Shown here in pieces: positions 47,091-55,322 of a DNA stretch of 64,000 nt. Source of the stretch: CAVPJC01 sp963705155 (lineage in GTDB: Bacteria; Chloroflexota; Anaerolineae; Anaerolineales; UBA4823); assembly GCA_963705155.1 (NCBI GenBank), contig CAVPJC010000019.1:62001-126000 (forward strand), written 5' to 3'. The notes beneath the pieces are model-generated. The model worked only from the letters and a program-made list of their open reading frames with translations. It was not told the DNA's origin and made no database searches. Positions within the stretch are counted from its first letter, which is position 1. Each line of letters starts with the position of its first letter. Both the position numbers and the translations under genes were made by a program.

Positions 47091-48113
47091 TCAAGTTGAT
47101 TTGGCTGTGCTGAGCGCATGCTCTTCTGCAGCAGTTAATTTGAATTCGACCTGCTTCTCCAACCAGGCAAGCCGCTCGAGTAGCTGTGGTTTTGCGGGTC
47201 TCAAAGCGTTCAAAACACCCGAGCACTCGACCACGAACGAAGCGGATACGGTCCCGGTCAAACCCGCTGCAAAAGGGTTCCCGGTGAGCGCCATTCCCGC
47301 CAGAAAGCCGCCGCAGAAAGCATCTCCGGCGCCGGTCGGATCGCTCGCCTCGACCGGGATGACGGGGATCGACAGCCGTTTGTTGACGGCGCGCTGGTAG
47401 ATGTGCGCCCCGCGCCTGCCTTGCTTGAGCGCGATTACTTCAGGGCGGCCGGTCCGGTTCTCTGTGATGCCTTCTTCCAGTGTCTGCCTGGTTTTCTCAT
47501 CCAGTTCTTCGGCGCTTGGCAGGTAAGCATCGACCGCATCCAATGCAGCCAGGCGTTGTTGGACAGACCAGAATGCCAATTCCTCCCCTGGATCTGCCTG
47601 GATCCATATCCCTGGGCGGCGCAGCACACCCAGATTGTGGAAGAATATATCCGGCTGTACCGGGGCGCAGTGGATAAAGTCGACCGGTTCAAGGCTGCTG
47701 AAGAACTCCTCGCTCAGTGCCGGGTCAATGTTCATCTTCCCGGCGTTGCCGGGAGACAATTGTGAATCTTGTTTCTCCGAGCGGATGGCTTCGATTTGTG
47801 CCGCTTGCATTGTGCGCCGACCGGAACGATCATAGCTGGCTGCAAATATTCCTTCATGCAGAAAATCCACCAGCTCAATGCTGGTTGTATCGATACCTGC
47901 CAGCGTGACCGTCTCCAGCCACTCCCTGGGATAATTGAGACCCACCCTGGCGATGACCTTGACTGTTTCAGGCGCCAGCCAGTGGTTTGCTCCGGCAGCC
48001 GCAAAGAGTGCGTTTCCGCCGCACAGGTTCATTTGCCACGTCCCCTGGTCGTCGACAACCGCGTCAATGGTGCATGCCCCGATGATGAGGCAGGATCCCT
48101 TTCTCGGGTTCAT
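47091..48113 (-). CDS. PfkB-family carbohydrate kinase
   Basis: Intact, 340 residues. The C-terminal signature with anion hole and catalytic Asp is DPTGAGDAFCGGFLAGMAL. The N-terminal half reads LIIGACTIDAVVDDQGTWQM and CGGNALFAAAGANHW; the GGN replaces the usual GG-x-x-N segment. It phosphorylates a sugar, nucleoside or fructosamine. Its start overlaps the permease stop by four bases, and the SIS gene follows after 12 bases, which places phosphorylation directly before SIS-catalysed cleavage or isomerisation. Confidence 0.9.
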   Translation of the reverse strand: MNPRKGSCLIIGACTIDAVVDDQGTWQMNLCGGNALFAAAGANHWLAPETVKVIARVGLNYPREWLETVTLAGIDTTSIELVDFLHEGIFAASYDRSGRRTMQAAQIEAIRSEKQDSQLSPGNAGKMNIDPALSEEFFSSLEPVDFIHCAPVQPDIFFHNLGVLRRPGIWIQADPGEELAFWSVQQRLAALDAVDAYLPSAEELDEKTRQTLEEGITENRTGRPEVIALKQGRRGAHIYQRAVNKRLSIPVIPVEASDPTGAGDAFCGGFLAGMALTGNPFAAGLTGTVSASFVVECSGVLNALRPAKPQLLERLAWLEKQVEFKLTAAEEHALSTAKST

Positions 48114-48940
48114 GGTTCGACCGTGCGGTGATACACAATACTCTTTAGACCGTCACCCACGAAATTGAAGCTCAGCACCGTGATGATGATTAATAATCCC
48201 GGTAAAATCGCAGTCCATGGATGGATGGAAGCCCGGTTCTGAGCTTCGCTGAGCATCACACCCCAGGTGGCAGTGGGGGGTGAAACGCCCAGCCCCACGA
48301 AGCTAAGGAAGGCTTCGGTGAGGATGGCGGCAGGGATATCCAGGGTAGCTGTGACGATAATGATCCCGGTCAGGTTGGGCAGGATTTGCTTTACAGCAAT
48401 ATGGAACCCGGTTGCGCCGCTCGCTTCGGCGGCGGTCACGAAATCTCGTTTACGCAGCGAGAGCGTCTCGGCTCTCACCACCCTGGCCATGACGGTCCAG
48501 AAGGTCAAACCGATGATGATAATGGTGTTTGTGGCGCTCGGCCGCGCCAGGGAGGCAATCGCCACCACTACAAACAATAATGGAAAGGCAATCACGCCAT
48601 CCGTGAACCGCATCAGGATGGCATCCACCAGGCCGCCAGAGTAACCTGCCGTCAATCCGATGATGGTCCCGATCACTGTCGATAGCAGTATGGCCACCAC
48701 CGCCACTGAAAGCGAGATGCGCGCCCCGGCCAGGGATCGCGCCAGCAGATCGCGGCCTACATTGTCGGTGCCCAGCCAGTGCCCAGGTGTTGGCAGTAAC
48801 AGCGTATCGTCCAGGCTGATCTGGTTGGGCGGCGGCGCAAAAAAAGGACCGATGAAAACACCCAGCGTCAAAACCAGCAGCCAGGCCGCCCCCCACCTGG
48901 CTCCGCCGAATTTGGAAAACCGTGACCAGAACAATTTCAA
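48110..48940 (-). CDS. dipeptide/oligopeptide-type ABC permease (DppC/OppC-like)
   Basis: Intact, 276 residues. The N-terminal OppC segment (LLVLTLGVFIGPFFAPPPNQ) leads to HWLGTDNVGRDLLARSLAGA, a hallmark of this family. The EAA loop is AAEASGATGFHIAVKQILPN. The C-terminus reads TEAFLSFVGLGVSPPTATWG. It pairs with the DppB-type permease to form the membrane channel. Confidence 0.94.
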   Translation of the reverse strand: MKLFWSRFSKFGGARWGAAWLLVLTLGVFIGPFFAPPPNQISLDDTLLLPTPGHWLGTDNVGRDLLARSLAGARISLSVAVVAILLSTVIGTIIGLTAGYSGGLVDAILMRFTDGVIAFPLLFVVVAIASLARPSATNTIIIIGLTFWTVMARVVRAETLSLRKRDFVTAAEASGATGFHIAVKQILPNLTGIIIVTATLDIPAAILTEAFLSFVGLGVSPPTATWGVMLSEAQNRASIHPWTAILPGLLIIITVLSFNFVGDGLKSIVYHRTVEP

Positions 48941-48955
48941 ATCTGATGGATCCTT

Positions 48956-49921
48956 TTACAGCCGGTCGCGAATGCGCGGGTCGATGATTGAATAGCCGAT
49001 ATCTGCAACCAGGCTGCCGATAACGGTCAGGAAAGAGACGACGATCAATCCACCCAGGATGATCGGGTAATCATGGTAATTGACTGCCGAGGCCAGATAC
49101 TTCCAGCCAATTCCAGGCCAGGCAAACATATATTCGATGACGGCCCCGCCGCTGAAGATCAGGGGAATACTCAAGCCGATCATGGTTATCAGGGGGAGCA
49201 AAGCGTTCTTCAAGGCGTGGCCCAGGAGCACAGCTTTCTCAGTCAATCCTTTGGCTTTTGCCGTGCGGATGTACGGTTCGTCCAGCACCTCCAACATAGA
49301 GGCGCGCACATAGCGCGACCAGCTGCCGGTGAGCGGGATGGCTGCCGCGATGGCTGGCAAGATCAAATGCTTGAGCAAATCGATCACATCCCCTTCCCGG
49401 CCGGGTGTGTACATCGCTCCGACCGGGAACCAGCCGAGCCGCGACGCTAAAAACGTGAGCAGCATCAGGGCCAGCCAGAATTCCGGGATCGATACCCCGA
49501 TGATGGCGCCGGTCATCAGCAATTGGTCCAATCGGGAATTGGCAAAGCGTGCTGTCAGGATGCCGATCGGGATCGAGAAGATCAGGGCGAGCAGGATCGC
49601 GCTCCCCATCAGCAGAAAGGTGGCGGGTAACCTGCGGATAAAGATGTCCATCACCGGCTCTCCGGTCACATAAGATTTGCCCAGGTCTCCCTGGAAGATG
49701 TGCCCGAGCCAGCGGATATACTGAACCGGCATCGGGTCATCCAGCCCCAGGTTCTTGCGCATCTCTATCAGGGTCTGGGGGGATGGCGGGCCTGAAGCAC
49801 TACCCGCCACCACACCCACTGGACCACCCGGAGCTAAAGAGATCACTCCAAAGATCAAAATGGTGAGAATGAAGAACATCGGCAAGGATGCCAACACCCT
49901 GCGAACCGCATAACCAAGCAT
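48956..49921 (-). CDS. dipeptide/oligopeptide-type ABC permease (DppB/OppB-like)
   Basis: Intact, 321 residues. The start is MLGYAVRRVLASLPMFFILT. PMPVQYIRWLGHIFQGDLGK and IRTAKAKGLTEKAVLLGHAL (the EAA loop) are diagnostic, and the end reads GSLVADIGYSIIDPRIR. The start follows directly on the stop of the binding-protein gene, so the two are co-translated. Confidence 0.95.
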   Translation of the reverse strand: MLGYAVRRVLASLPMFFILTILIFGVISLAPGGPVGVVAGSASGPPSPQTLIEMRKNLGLDDPMPVQYIRWLGHIFQGDLGKSYVTGEPVMDIFIRRLPATFLLMGSAILLALIFSIPIGILTARFANSRLDQLLMTGAIIGVSIPEFWLALMLLTFLASRLGWFPVGAMYTPGREGDVIDLLKHLILPAIAAAIPLTGSWSRYVRASMLEVLDEPYIRTAKAKGLTEKAVLLGHALKNALLPLITMIGLSIPLIFSGGAVIEYMFAWPGIGWKYLASAVNYHDYPIILGGLIVVSFLTVIGSLVADIGYSIIDPRIRDRL

Positions 49922-51592
49922 TTACTGCGTCACCTTCCACTTACAGGCAGTATCTGTGTAATAAATCGGCCCTACATCGTAACCTGTCAGCCGGGAGTTG
50001 GCGACAATCGTCATAAAGGAGTGGTACATCGGAATATCAGGAACTTCATCAGCCAGGATTTTCTGTATCTCGGCATAGAAGGGTTTTGCTTCCTCGATGG
50101 AGCTTGAGGCATAGGCTGCATCCAGTGCTTTATCCAATTCGGCATTCTTGTAGTGCGCATAATTCTGGCCGTTGGGTGGGATCAACGACGAATGCCATCG
50201 ATAGCGCCGTTCGGGGAAGTTATCCCAACCTGGATCTGTGTAGTTGCACACGAAGTCGGTCGTGTAGCGGGTGGTTAAGAGTTGGGCCCAATCGGCATTT
50301 TTCATTTGCATATCGATGCCAACCGCCATCAAGTTCTGCTGGATCACTGCTGCTTCTGGATAGCTCAATGGGATATCGCAGGTGAACGAGAATTTGGTGT
50401 CGCCTTTCATCAAAATCCCATCCGCGCCAGGTGTCCAGCCGGCCTGTTGGAGCAGCTCCTTGGCTTTGTCCGGATCATACGGGATGCCTTTCACAGTTGG
50501 ATCGTAACCCGGCAGGGATGGGTCGATCTCGGTATTGGCGAGCTGCACCACATCGGGCAGGAGCTTGGTAACAATCCCGGCCCGGTCGATTGCATAAGCC
50601 ATGGCCTGCCGGACCAGCTTGTCCGAAAACAGCGGGTTCTCGGTGTTGACCATCAGCCGGGTGGTGATCCCTACCGGGACGGTTTCCACCGTCAGCCCCG
50701 GGATTTCCTTGACCGATCTGTAAGTGTCCTGATCCATGGTCAGGGACCAGGTGTCGCAGTCCCCGGAGCGCAGCTTGAGCAGGATTGTGTTGGTGTCGGG
50801 TACGCTTCGGAAGATAAGCCTGTCAAGGTACGGCGTGAAGCGGTAATCGTTGGAACCCTGGGCCATATAGTAATTTTCGTTCCGTCCCAGGATCAAGTCG
50901 CCATCCAGTGTACCGCTCACATACGTCCACGGCCCATTGGTTGCGGTAGGTTCACGATTGAACGAACCGCTGTTGATTTCATCGGCTGTCGCATTCTCCA
51001 GGATATGCTTGGGTGCGATGCGCTGAGCTGCGATTGCCCAGATGAAGGGCAAAGCCGGTGACTTGAGTTTGAACACGACGGTATTATCATCGGTTGCTGA
51101 CCAGGATTCCAGCGGGCCAAAGGTGCCGCGGTTGAGAGCATTGATCGATGTATCGGCTACTTTATCGAAGGTGAAGACCACATCCTGGGCTGTCACCGGC
51201 TGTCCGTCGCTCCATTTGGCATTCTTGTTCATGTGGAAGGTGTAGGTCATCCCGTCCGGGGAGACATCCCAACTTTCGGCCAGGGCAGGCCGGGCCTGGA
51301 GCTTCATATCCAGCTGCACCAGCCCATCAAACAAGGCCCAGACCTCGATATCATTGGCAACCAGCGGGTTCATGCCGGGCCCGGCAAAGCCGCGGCAGTA
51401 GACTACCTGCCCGCCCGTGCCTTCTGCAGCTCCTGTGCTCGGTTCAGCTGCCGGCGCGGCTTCCGTGGCGGCAGGAACTTCGGTGGGCGCAACTGCTGCA
51501 GGAGTTGCGCTCTGGCAGGCTGTGACGGTTAACAAAATAACCATCGCCAGCAGACCGAAAAATCTCTTGAACAGTTTGCGTTTTGTTTCCAT
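49922..51592 (-). CDS. family 5 extracellular solute-binding lipoprotein
   Basis: Intact, 556 residues. A lipobox (LLTVTAC) is followed by an Ala/Pro/Glu-rich linker (AAVAPTEVPAATEAAPAAEP). SBP_bac_5 signatures are LAESWDVSPDGMTYTFHMNK, KWSDGQPVTAQDVVFTFDKV and VRQAMAYAIDRAGIVTKLLP. It delivers the substrate to the DppB/DppC channel. Family 5 proteins bind peptides but also oligosaccharides, opines and nickel, so the substrate is open. AAGGAG stands upstream of the ATG. Confidence 0.95.
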   Translation of the reverse strand: METKRKLFKRFFGLLAMVILLTVTACQSATPAAVAPTEVPAATEAAPAAEPSTGAAEGTGGQVVYCRGFAGPGMNPLVANDIEVWALFDGLVQLDMKLQARPALAESWDVSPDGMTYTFHMNKNAKWSDGQPVTAQDVVFTFDKVADTSINALNRGTFGPLESWSATDDNTVVFKLKSPALPFIWAIAAQRIAPKHILENATADEINSGSFNREPTATNGPWTYVSGTLDGDLILGRNENYYMAQGSNDYRFTPYLDRLIFRSVPDTNTILLKLRSGDCDTWSLTMDQDTYRSVKEIPGLTVETVPVGITTRLMVNTENPLFSDKLVRQAMAYAIDRAGIVTKLLPDVVQLANTEIDPSLPGYDPTVKGIPYDPDKAKELLQQAGWTPGADGILMKGDTKFSFTCDIPLSYPEAAVIQQNLMAVGIDMQMKNADWAQLLTTRYTTDFVCNYTDPGWDNFPERRYRWHSSLIPPNGQNYAHYKNAELDKALDAAYASSSIEEAKPFYAEIQKILADEVPDIPMYHSFMTIVANSRLTGYDVGPIYYTDTACKWKVTQ

Positions 51593-51671
51593 CTTCTTGC
51601 TCCTTATTGAATAACGGGTCTCTCGGTTCTTTTACCTGGCAGGCACGGCCAGCCAGGCTTTTGCTTTCTAT

Positions 51672-52619
51672 TTAGTTTTCCAGCCCCAGCAGCCTGGCCG
51701 GGTTGTCCTGCACCATCACTCTGATCTCTGCTTCGGTCATGCCAAGATCCAACAGACAGAAAATAAACTCGCGCAATCCTTCGACAGGCAGCGGGAGTTC
51801 GAGTGTGCCAAAATCTGTGCTCAAGAGGCAATGCTCGGCGCCCAGGGCGCGGATCTGATCAAAGGCCATGCCGACATCTTCCGGGCGCGGGGGTTCGGCC
51901 TTTTGGCTCCAGCCGTATTTGCGCGCCATGTAAGTGATCGAATGGGTATAAAACATCCAGGTGAACTCAATGTAAGCCCCCATTGCAATCGCCTGGCGCA
52001 TTTGTGGAACAGACATATTGCAAAACCAGGGTGTCGGGTGTGTCACAACGATCTTTTTTACCCCCGCATCCCGGGCAGCCTCCACGATCTGCAGGTTCTC
52101 CTCCGGTCCCAGGCTGCCGGTCTCAAGCAGAACGTCATATTGGGCAACGGTATCCAGGATCTTGCGCATTTCCCCTTTGATCCTGCCATTCCTCTCGAAG
52201 GGGGTTACGTACCGCACGGGATCGCTGTAAATCGTATCCTCATCCACTCCCGCCTGCCGGGCGTTGCGCGCGGCCGAATCGGTTGCCAGGCAGACGAATT
52301 TGGCCCCTGTGCCGTAGGTCATGGCAGTATCCACGGCGATCGGGTTGAGGCCGCCGATATCCGAATTGAGGAAGATGCCGCCAATGACTTCAATCTCGGG
52401 AACGAGTTTCTTAACCAGATAAGCATCGCCTGCGCTGTTGAAATACAGATTGCGCAGGCACACTGCCCTCATTCCTGCATCTGCCGCGGATTGGGCAATT
52501 AAGACGGGATCGTAGGTCTTGCGGCAGGTCGCGCTCTGGCCCCCGCCTCGTTCCCAACCGTAATGATCGTGGAAAGAAACAGCTCCTGCTAACAGCTTGC
52601 GTGCCAGGGTATCGGGCAT
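51672..52619 (-). CDS. DUF6282-like metal-dependent hydrolase (amidohydrolase fold)
   Basis: Intact, 315 residues, first gene of the operon. The N-terminus has FHDHYGWERGGGQ, giving the HxH-type metal ligands. Later His and Asp candidates are in KKIVVTHPTPWFCNMSVPQM, FTWMFYTHSITYMARKY and GAEHCLLSTDFGTLELPLP; the last resembles the terminal Asp of the amidohydrolase superfamily. The assignment to DUF6282 is from memory of the family pattern. It could hydrolyse an amide, lactone or lactam of the imported compound. AGGAGG stands seven bases before the ATG. Confidence 0.7.
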   Translation of the reverse strand: MPDTLARKLLAGAVSFHDHYGWERGGGQSATCRKTYDPVLIAQSAADAGMRAVCLRNLYFNSAGDAYLVKKLVPEIEVIGGIFLNSDIGGLNPIAVDTAMTYGTGAKFVCLATDSAARNARQAGVDEDTIYSDPVRYVTPFERNGRIKGEMRKILDTVAQYDVLLETGSLGPEENLQIVEAARDAGVKKIVVTHPTPWFCNMSVPQMRQAIAMGAYIEFTWMFYTHSITYMARKYGWSQKAEPPRPEDVGMAFDQIRALGAEHCLLSTDFGTLELPLPVEGLREFIFCLLDLGMTEAEIRVMVQDNPARLLGLEN

Positions 52620-52754
52620 TTGTTCCTCCTATCGTGTGAAACTCGAGAACAAGATTTCAGCGGTTTATAATGGGCTAAGCATCAAGCCCAGTAGTAAATG
52701 GATAGGTGACGAGAGGCGAAGAGCTGCGTATGGTGGGAGCGGTAAATTATATGG

Positions 52755-52783
52755 TTGACACAGGCAAAGAAAAGATTTATAAA
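52755..52783 (+). promoter_or_regulatory. promoter of the LacI-family gene
   Basis: TTGACA (52755-52760), a 17-base spacer and TATAAA (52778-52783) on the plus strand. The predicted start of transcription falls inside the palindrome at 52786-52811. Confidence 0.8.
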
Positions 52784-52785
52784 TA

Positions 52786-52811
52786 GTTAACCGATTACGT
52801 AAACGATTAAC
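52786..52811. promoter_or_regulatory. LacI-type operator palindrome
   Basis: A 26-bp near-perfect palindrome reads GTTAAC, CG, A, TTACGTAA, A, CG, ATTAAC. Only two of the thirteen base pairs of the dyad mismatch. The central CG within TTACGTAA is typical of LacI-family operators. It lies directly downstream of both divergent -10 boxes, so one bound dimer could block both promoters. Confidence 0.75.
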
Positions 52812-52818
52812 TGAAATA

Positions 52819-52847
52819 AGTATATACAGAATTTATCACAATGTCAA
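52819..52847 (-). promoter_or_regulatory. promoter of the DUF6282/Opp/PfkB/SIS operon
   Basis: On the minus strand TTGACA (52847-52842), a 17-base spacer and TATACT (52824-52819). The -35 box lies over the start codon of the LacI gene. Transcription would begin at the palindrome and leave a leader of about 190 bases before the first gene at 52619. I see no other gene in that leader. Confidence 0.75.
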
Positions 52848-53851
52848 CAATTAAAGATGTAGCCCAACAGGCCGGGGTTTCCACGGCCACCGTCTCGCAT
52901 GTGATCAATAAAAACCGTTATGTCAGCGAGGCGACTACCCGCCGGGTATTGCACGCCATGGAAAGTTTGCAGTACCAGCCGAACGCTCTAGCGCGCTCGC
53001 TCCGCCGGAAAAACACCCTGACACTTGCATTGATCCTCCCCGACAGCGCCAACCCGTTTTACGCCGAGGTGGCGCGTGGAGCTGAACATGCTGCCTATCA
53101 AGAAGGCTACACCGTGCTATTCGGCTCCTCCGAGGATAATCCGGATAAAGAGGCGGAATACCTGCGGGTCTTCCAGGAAAAACAGGTCGATGGCATTATC
53201 TTGCTTGCCGCGGGAACAATCACCGCTACCATGACGGCGATGCTTCAGAAGAAGCTGCCGCTGGTCATTGTGGATCATCATTTTGAAGACCTGGCGGCGA
53301 ATTATGTAGTCGCCGATAACTTCCGGGGAGGATTTCTGGCTGCCGAGCACCTGATCCAGTTGGGTCACCGCAGGATTGCCTGCATTTATGGCTCGTCGTC
53401 CAAACAAGGAACCGCTTCAGAACGCTTCAGGGGCTACCTGGAAGCGCTGCAGGCATATGACCTCCCGTTTGATCCCAATTTAACCGTCTCCGGTGATTTC
53501 ACGGCTCTGGCCGGCTACCGCGCCGGTCAAACCATCCTGGCTCTCGGATCTGAGCGTCCAACGGCGATATTTTCATGCAACGACATGATGGCAATCGGAG
53601 CGATTGGCTCAATCTGCGAAGCGGGGCTGCGTGTTCCGGAAGATGTCTCCATAGTTGGCTTCGACGATATCTCCCTCTCCTCCTATATATTTCCGCCGCT
53701 AACCACCGTCCGCCAACCCAAATTTGAGATGGGCTATCTAGGGGCAAAAATATTGATGGAGCAGATTCGCGCCGGAGAACCCGTTCCAGAGCAGTTGCAT
53801 GTGCTTCCGACGGAGTTGATTATCCGAAAATCAACGCAGCAGAATTTGTGA
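52841..53851 (+). CDS. LacI-family transcriptional regulator
   Basis: Intact, 336 residues. The HTH is STIKDVAQQAGVSTATVSHV with the hinge helix ALARSLRRKNTLTLAL. The periplasmic-binding-like sensor domain includes DNFRGGFLAAEHLIQLGHRR, AIFSCNDMMAIGAIGSICEA and EDVSIVGFDDISLSSYIFPP. No Shine-Dalgarno is evident before the ATG. It is divergent from the importer operon and shares a palindromic operator with it, so it very likely represses the operon and itself until a pathway sugar or derivative binds. Confidence 0.95.
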   Translation: MSTIKDVAQQAGVSTATVSHVINKNRYVSEATTRRVLHAMESLQYQPNALARSLRRKNTLTLALILPDSANPFYAEVARGAEHAAYQEGYTVLFGSSEDNPDKEAEYLRVFQEKQVDGIILLAAGTITATMTAMLQKKLPLVIVDHHFEDLAANYVVADNFRGGFLAAEHLIQLGHRRIACIYGSSSKQGTASERFRGYLEALQAYDLPFDPNLTVSGDFTALAGYRAGQTILALGSERPTAIFSCNDMMAIGAIGSICEAGLRVPEDVSIVGFDDISLSSYIFPPLTTVRQPKFEMGYLGAKILMEQIRAGEPVPEQLHVLPTELIIRKSTQQNL

Positions 53852-53952
53852 GCCCCGGGCCTTTCACGGATTCGTTTTAGATTATGCCAGTGCGATCTGG
53901 GATTAGCCCCATAAAAGTATGGGTTGATTGATCGGATCGGCTTGAATCCGGC

Positions 53953-54768
53953 TTAGCCGCCTGCACTCGATAAAATACCCTGGTGGATAATGCTGATGAG
54001 ATTAGCTTCTTCTTCCGGAAGGCTCACATCTACAAAGAAATTTGCCGCCATGATGGTACGCCAGGCAGTCAATAAATCCTTTTCAGCCGGTCGCAGTTGA
54101 AAATATGTCTTAAGATAAGTTTCCAGGAACAACTTGCGCACCCATTCCAGCAGCCAGCGCAGCGGCGTTCCTTCTGGAGCTTTGGCGGCTTCCAGAATGA
54201 TCGCAGCGCGAGCTACATCTCCGCAGGCGACACCCTTCGAGGCAGTCATCCAATCGATAATAACTGGGCCCCTCTGGGTTACGATGATGTTGCCGGGATG
54301 GAAATCTCCGTGGCATAACTGGTTTCCATCGGGCATTGAGTTGAGTAAATGGAGGACGCTTTTTTGCAAATCCTTTGGCAGCTTGTTGGTCTCAGGGATT
54401 CCTCCCCTTGCCCATTCCCGCTGTGTCTCAAGATTTGCCGGTGCAGGTACTTCGTGAACCTGCACATGTAAACTGGCGAGGAGGCGAGCATAGTGTCCTA
54501 CCTTCCAAGGCTTTTTGGCTAACTGATTAAGAAGGGAAGGGCCTTCGATTCTTTCATAGACCACTCCTTCCCGACCGTTTATTTTCAACCTTTCGTAAAC
54601 CTTGGGAACAGGTAATTGGGTGGCCTGAATATATCGCCCGGTATCTATTTCTTTTTCAATCCAGGCTTGGGGTATGGTTGGGAAAAAGAGTTTGAGAACT
54701 TTTCCCTTTTCATAGGGATAGATCTCAGCCGTCCGGCCCACAGCAATCGGGGGTTGATTGTTGTTCAT
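53953..54768 (-). CDS. aminoglycoside phosphotransferase (APH)-family kinase
   Basis: Intact, 271 residues. The N-lobe reads RTAEIYPYEKGKVLKLFFPT. The catalytic loop is LCHGDFHPGNIIVTQRGPVI and the metal-binding Asp is in IIDWMTASKGVACGDVARAA. Such proteins phosphorylate small molecules such as choline, homoserine or aminoglycosides; the family alone does not show drug resistance. The ATG at 54768 has GAGGAAAG upstream. The longer in-frame extension is ignored. Confidence 0.85.
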   Translation of the reverse strand: MNNNQPPIAVGRTAEIYPYEKGKVLKLFFPTIPQAWIEKEIDTGRYIQATQLPVPKVYERLKINGREGVVYERIEGPSLLNQLAKKPWKVGHYARLLASLHVQVHEVPAPANLETQREWARGGIPETNKLPKDLQKSVLHLLNSMPDGNQLCHGDFHPGNIIVTQRGPVIIDWMTASKGVACGDVARAAIILEAAKAPEGTPLRWLLEWVRKLFLETYLKTYFQLRPAEKDLLTAWRTIMAANFFVDVSLPEEEANLISIIHQGILSSAGG

Positions 54769-54805
54769 TTTTCTTTCCTCAATGATGCAACGCAACAACT
54801 TGTGG

Positions 54806-55249
54806 TTACCTGGCCTGGTGTTGCTCCAGTCGTTCCTTGAGCGCCTGTCCCATTTCAACCATAGCTGTTAGCCCGTTGGTTTCCAATTCCTTTGCTTGCA
54901 TGGGTAACAGCAATCCTTCGAATTGTTCCCGGTCGATGAATTTAACTTTATGTTCACTGATTGGTTCAATATTGAATATATGTACCCCCCGAAAAAGGAA
55001 TGGGTGGATCACATGAAACTTCCAGGTAAATTGGCGATATGGCTCCACCTTCACGACTTCGCAAACAAAATTCATATCCTTGCTGGCTGTCCTGGCATCT
55101 ACGACCACTTATTCCCCAGGTTCAATTTTTCCTGAGCCCCGATATAGTAATGGGTTCCATTCGGCATATTTCTCTAAATCTGTAAGCGTCTGCTAGACTT
55201 GTTCTGCCGTTGCCTGAATCTCAATCTCATTTCGATTTTCTTTCATCAT
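54806..55249 (-). pseudogene. SRPBCC-family (polyketide cyclase-like) gene with two nonsense codons
   Basis: Read in one frame from the paired ATGs at 55249/55246, with GGAGGG upstream. The product starts MMKENRNEIEIQATAEQV, then TAG, then QTLTDLEKYAEWNPLLYRGS, GKIEPGE, then TAA, then VVVDARTASKDMNFVCEVVK and YRQFTWKFHVIHPFLFRGVH. The first stop replaces the Trp normal at that place in this family (TGG to TAG). No indel is needed, so base changes, not homopolymer errors, have broken it. It lies next to an IS5-type insertion. The rest of the domain is well preserved, which implies recent decay. Confidence 0.75.
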
Positions 55250-55322
55250 ACCCTCCTCCAATCGTGTCAAAACTTATGGCGAAAACCATCTGATTTTGAC
55301 AGAACAATGAGATTTTTACTAA

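Noticed and set aside
53953..54768. An antibiotic-resistance gene
   Set aside because: APH-fold kinases are mostly metabolic or unknown; nothing in sequence or context indicates aminoglycoside resistance.
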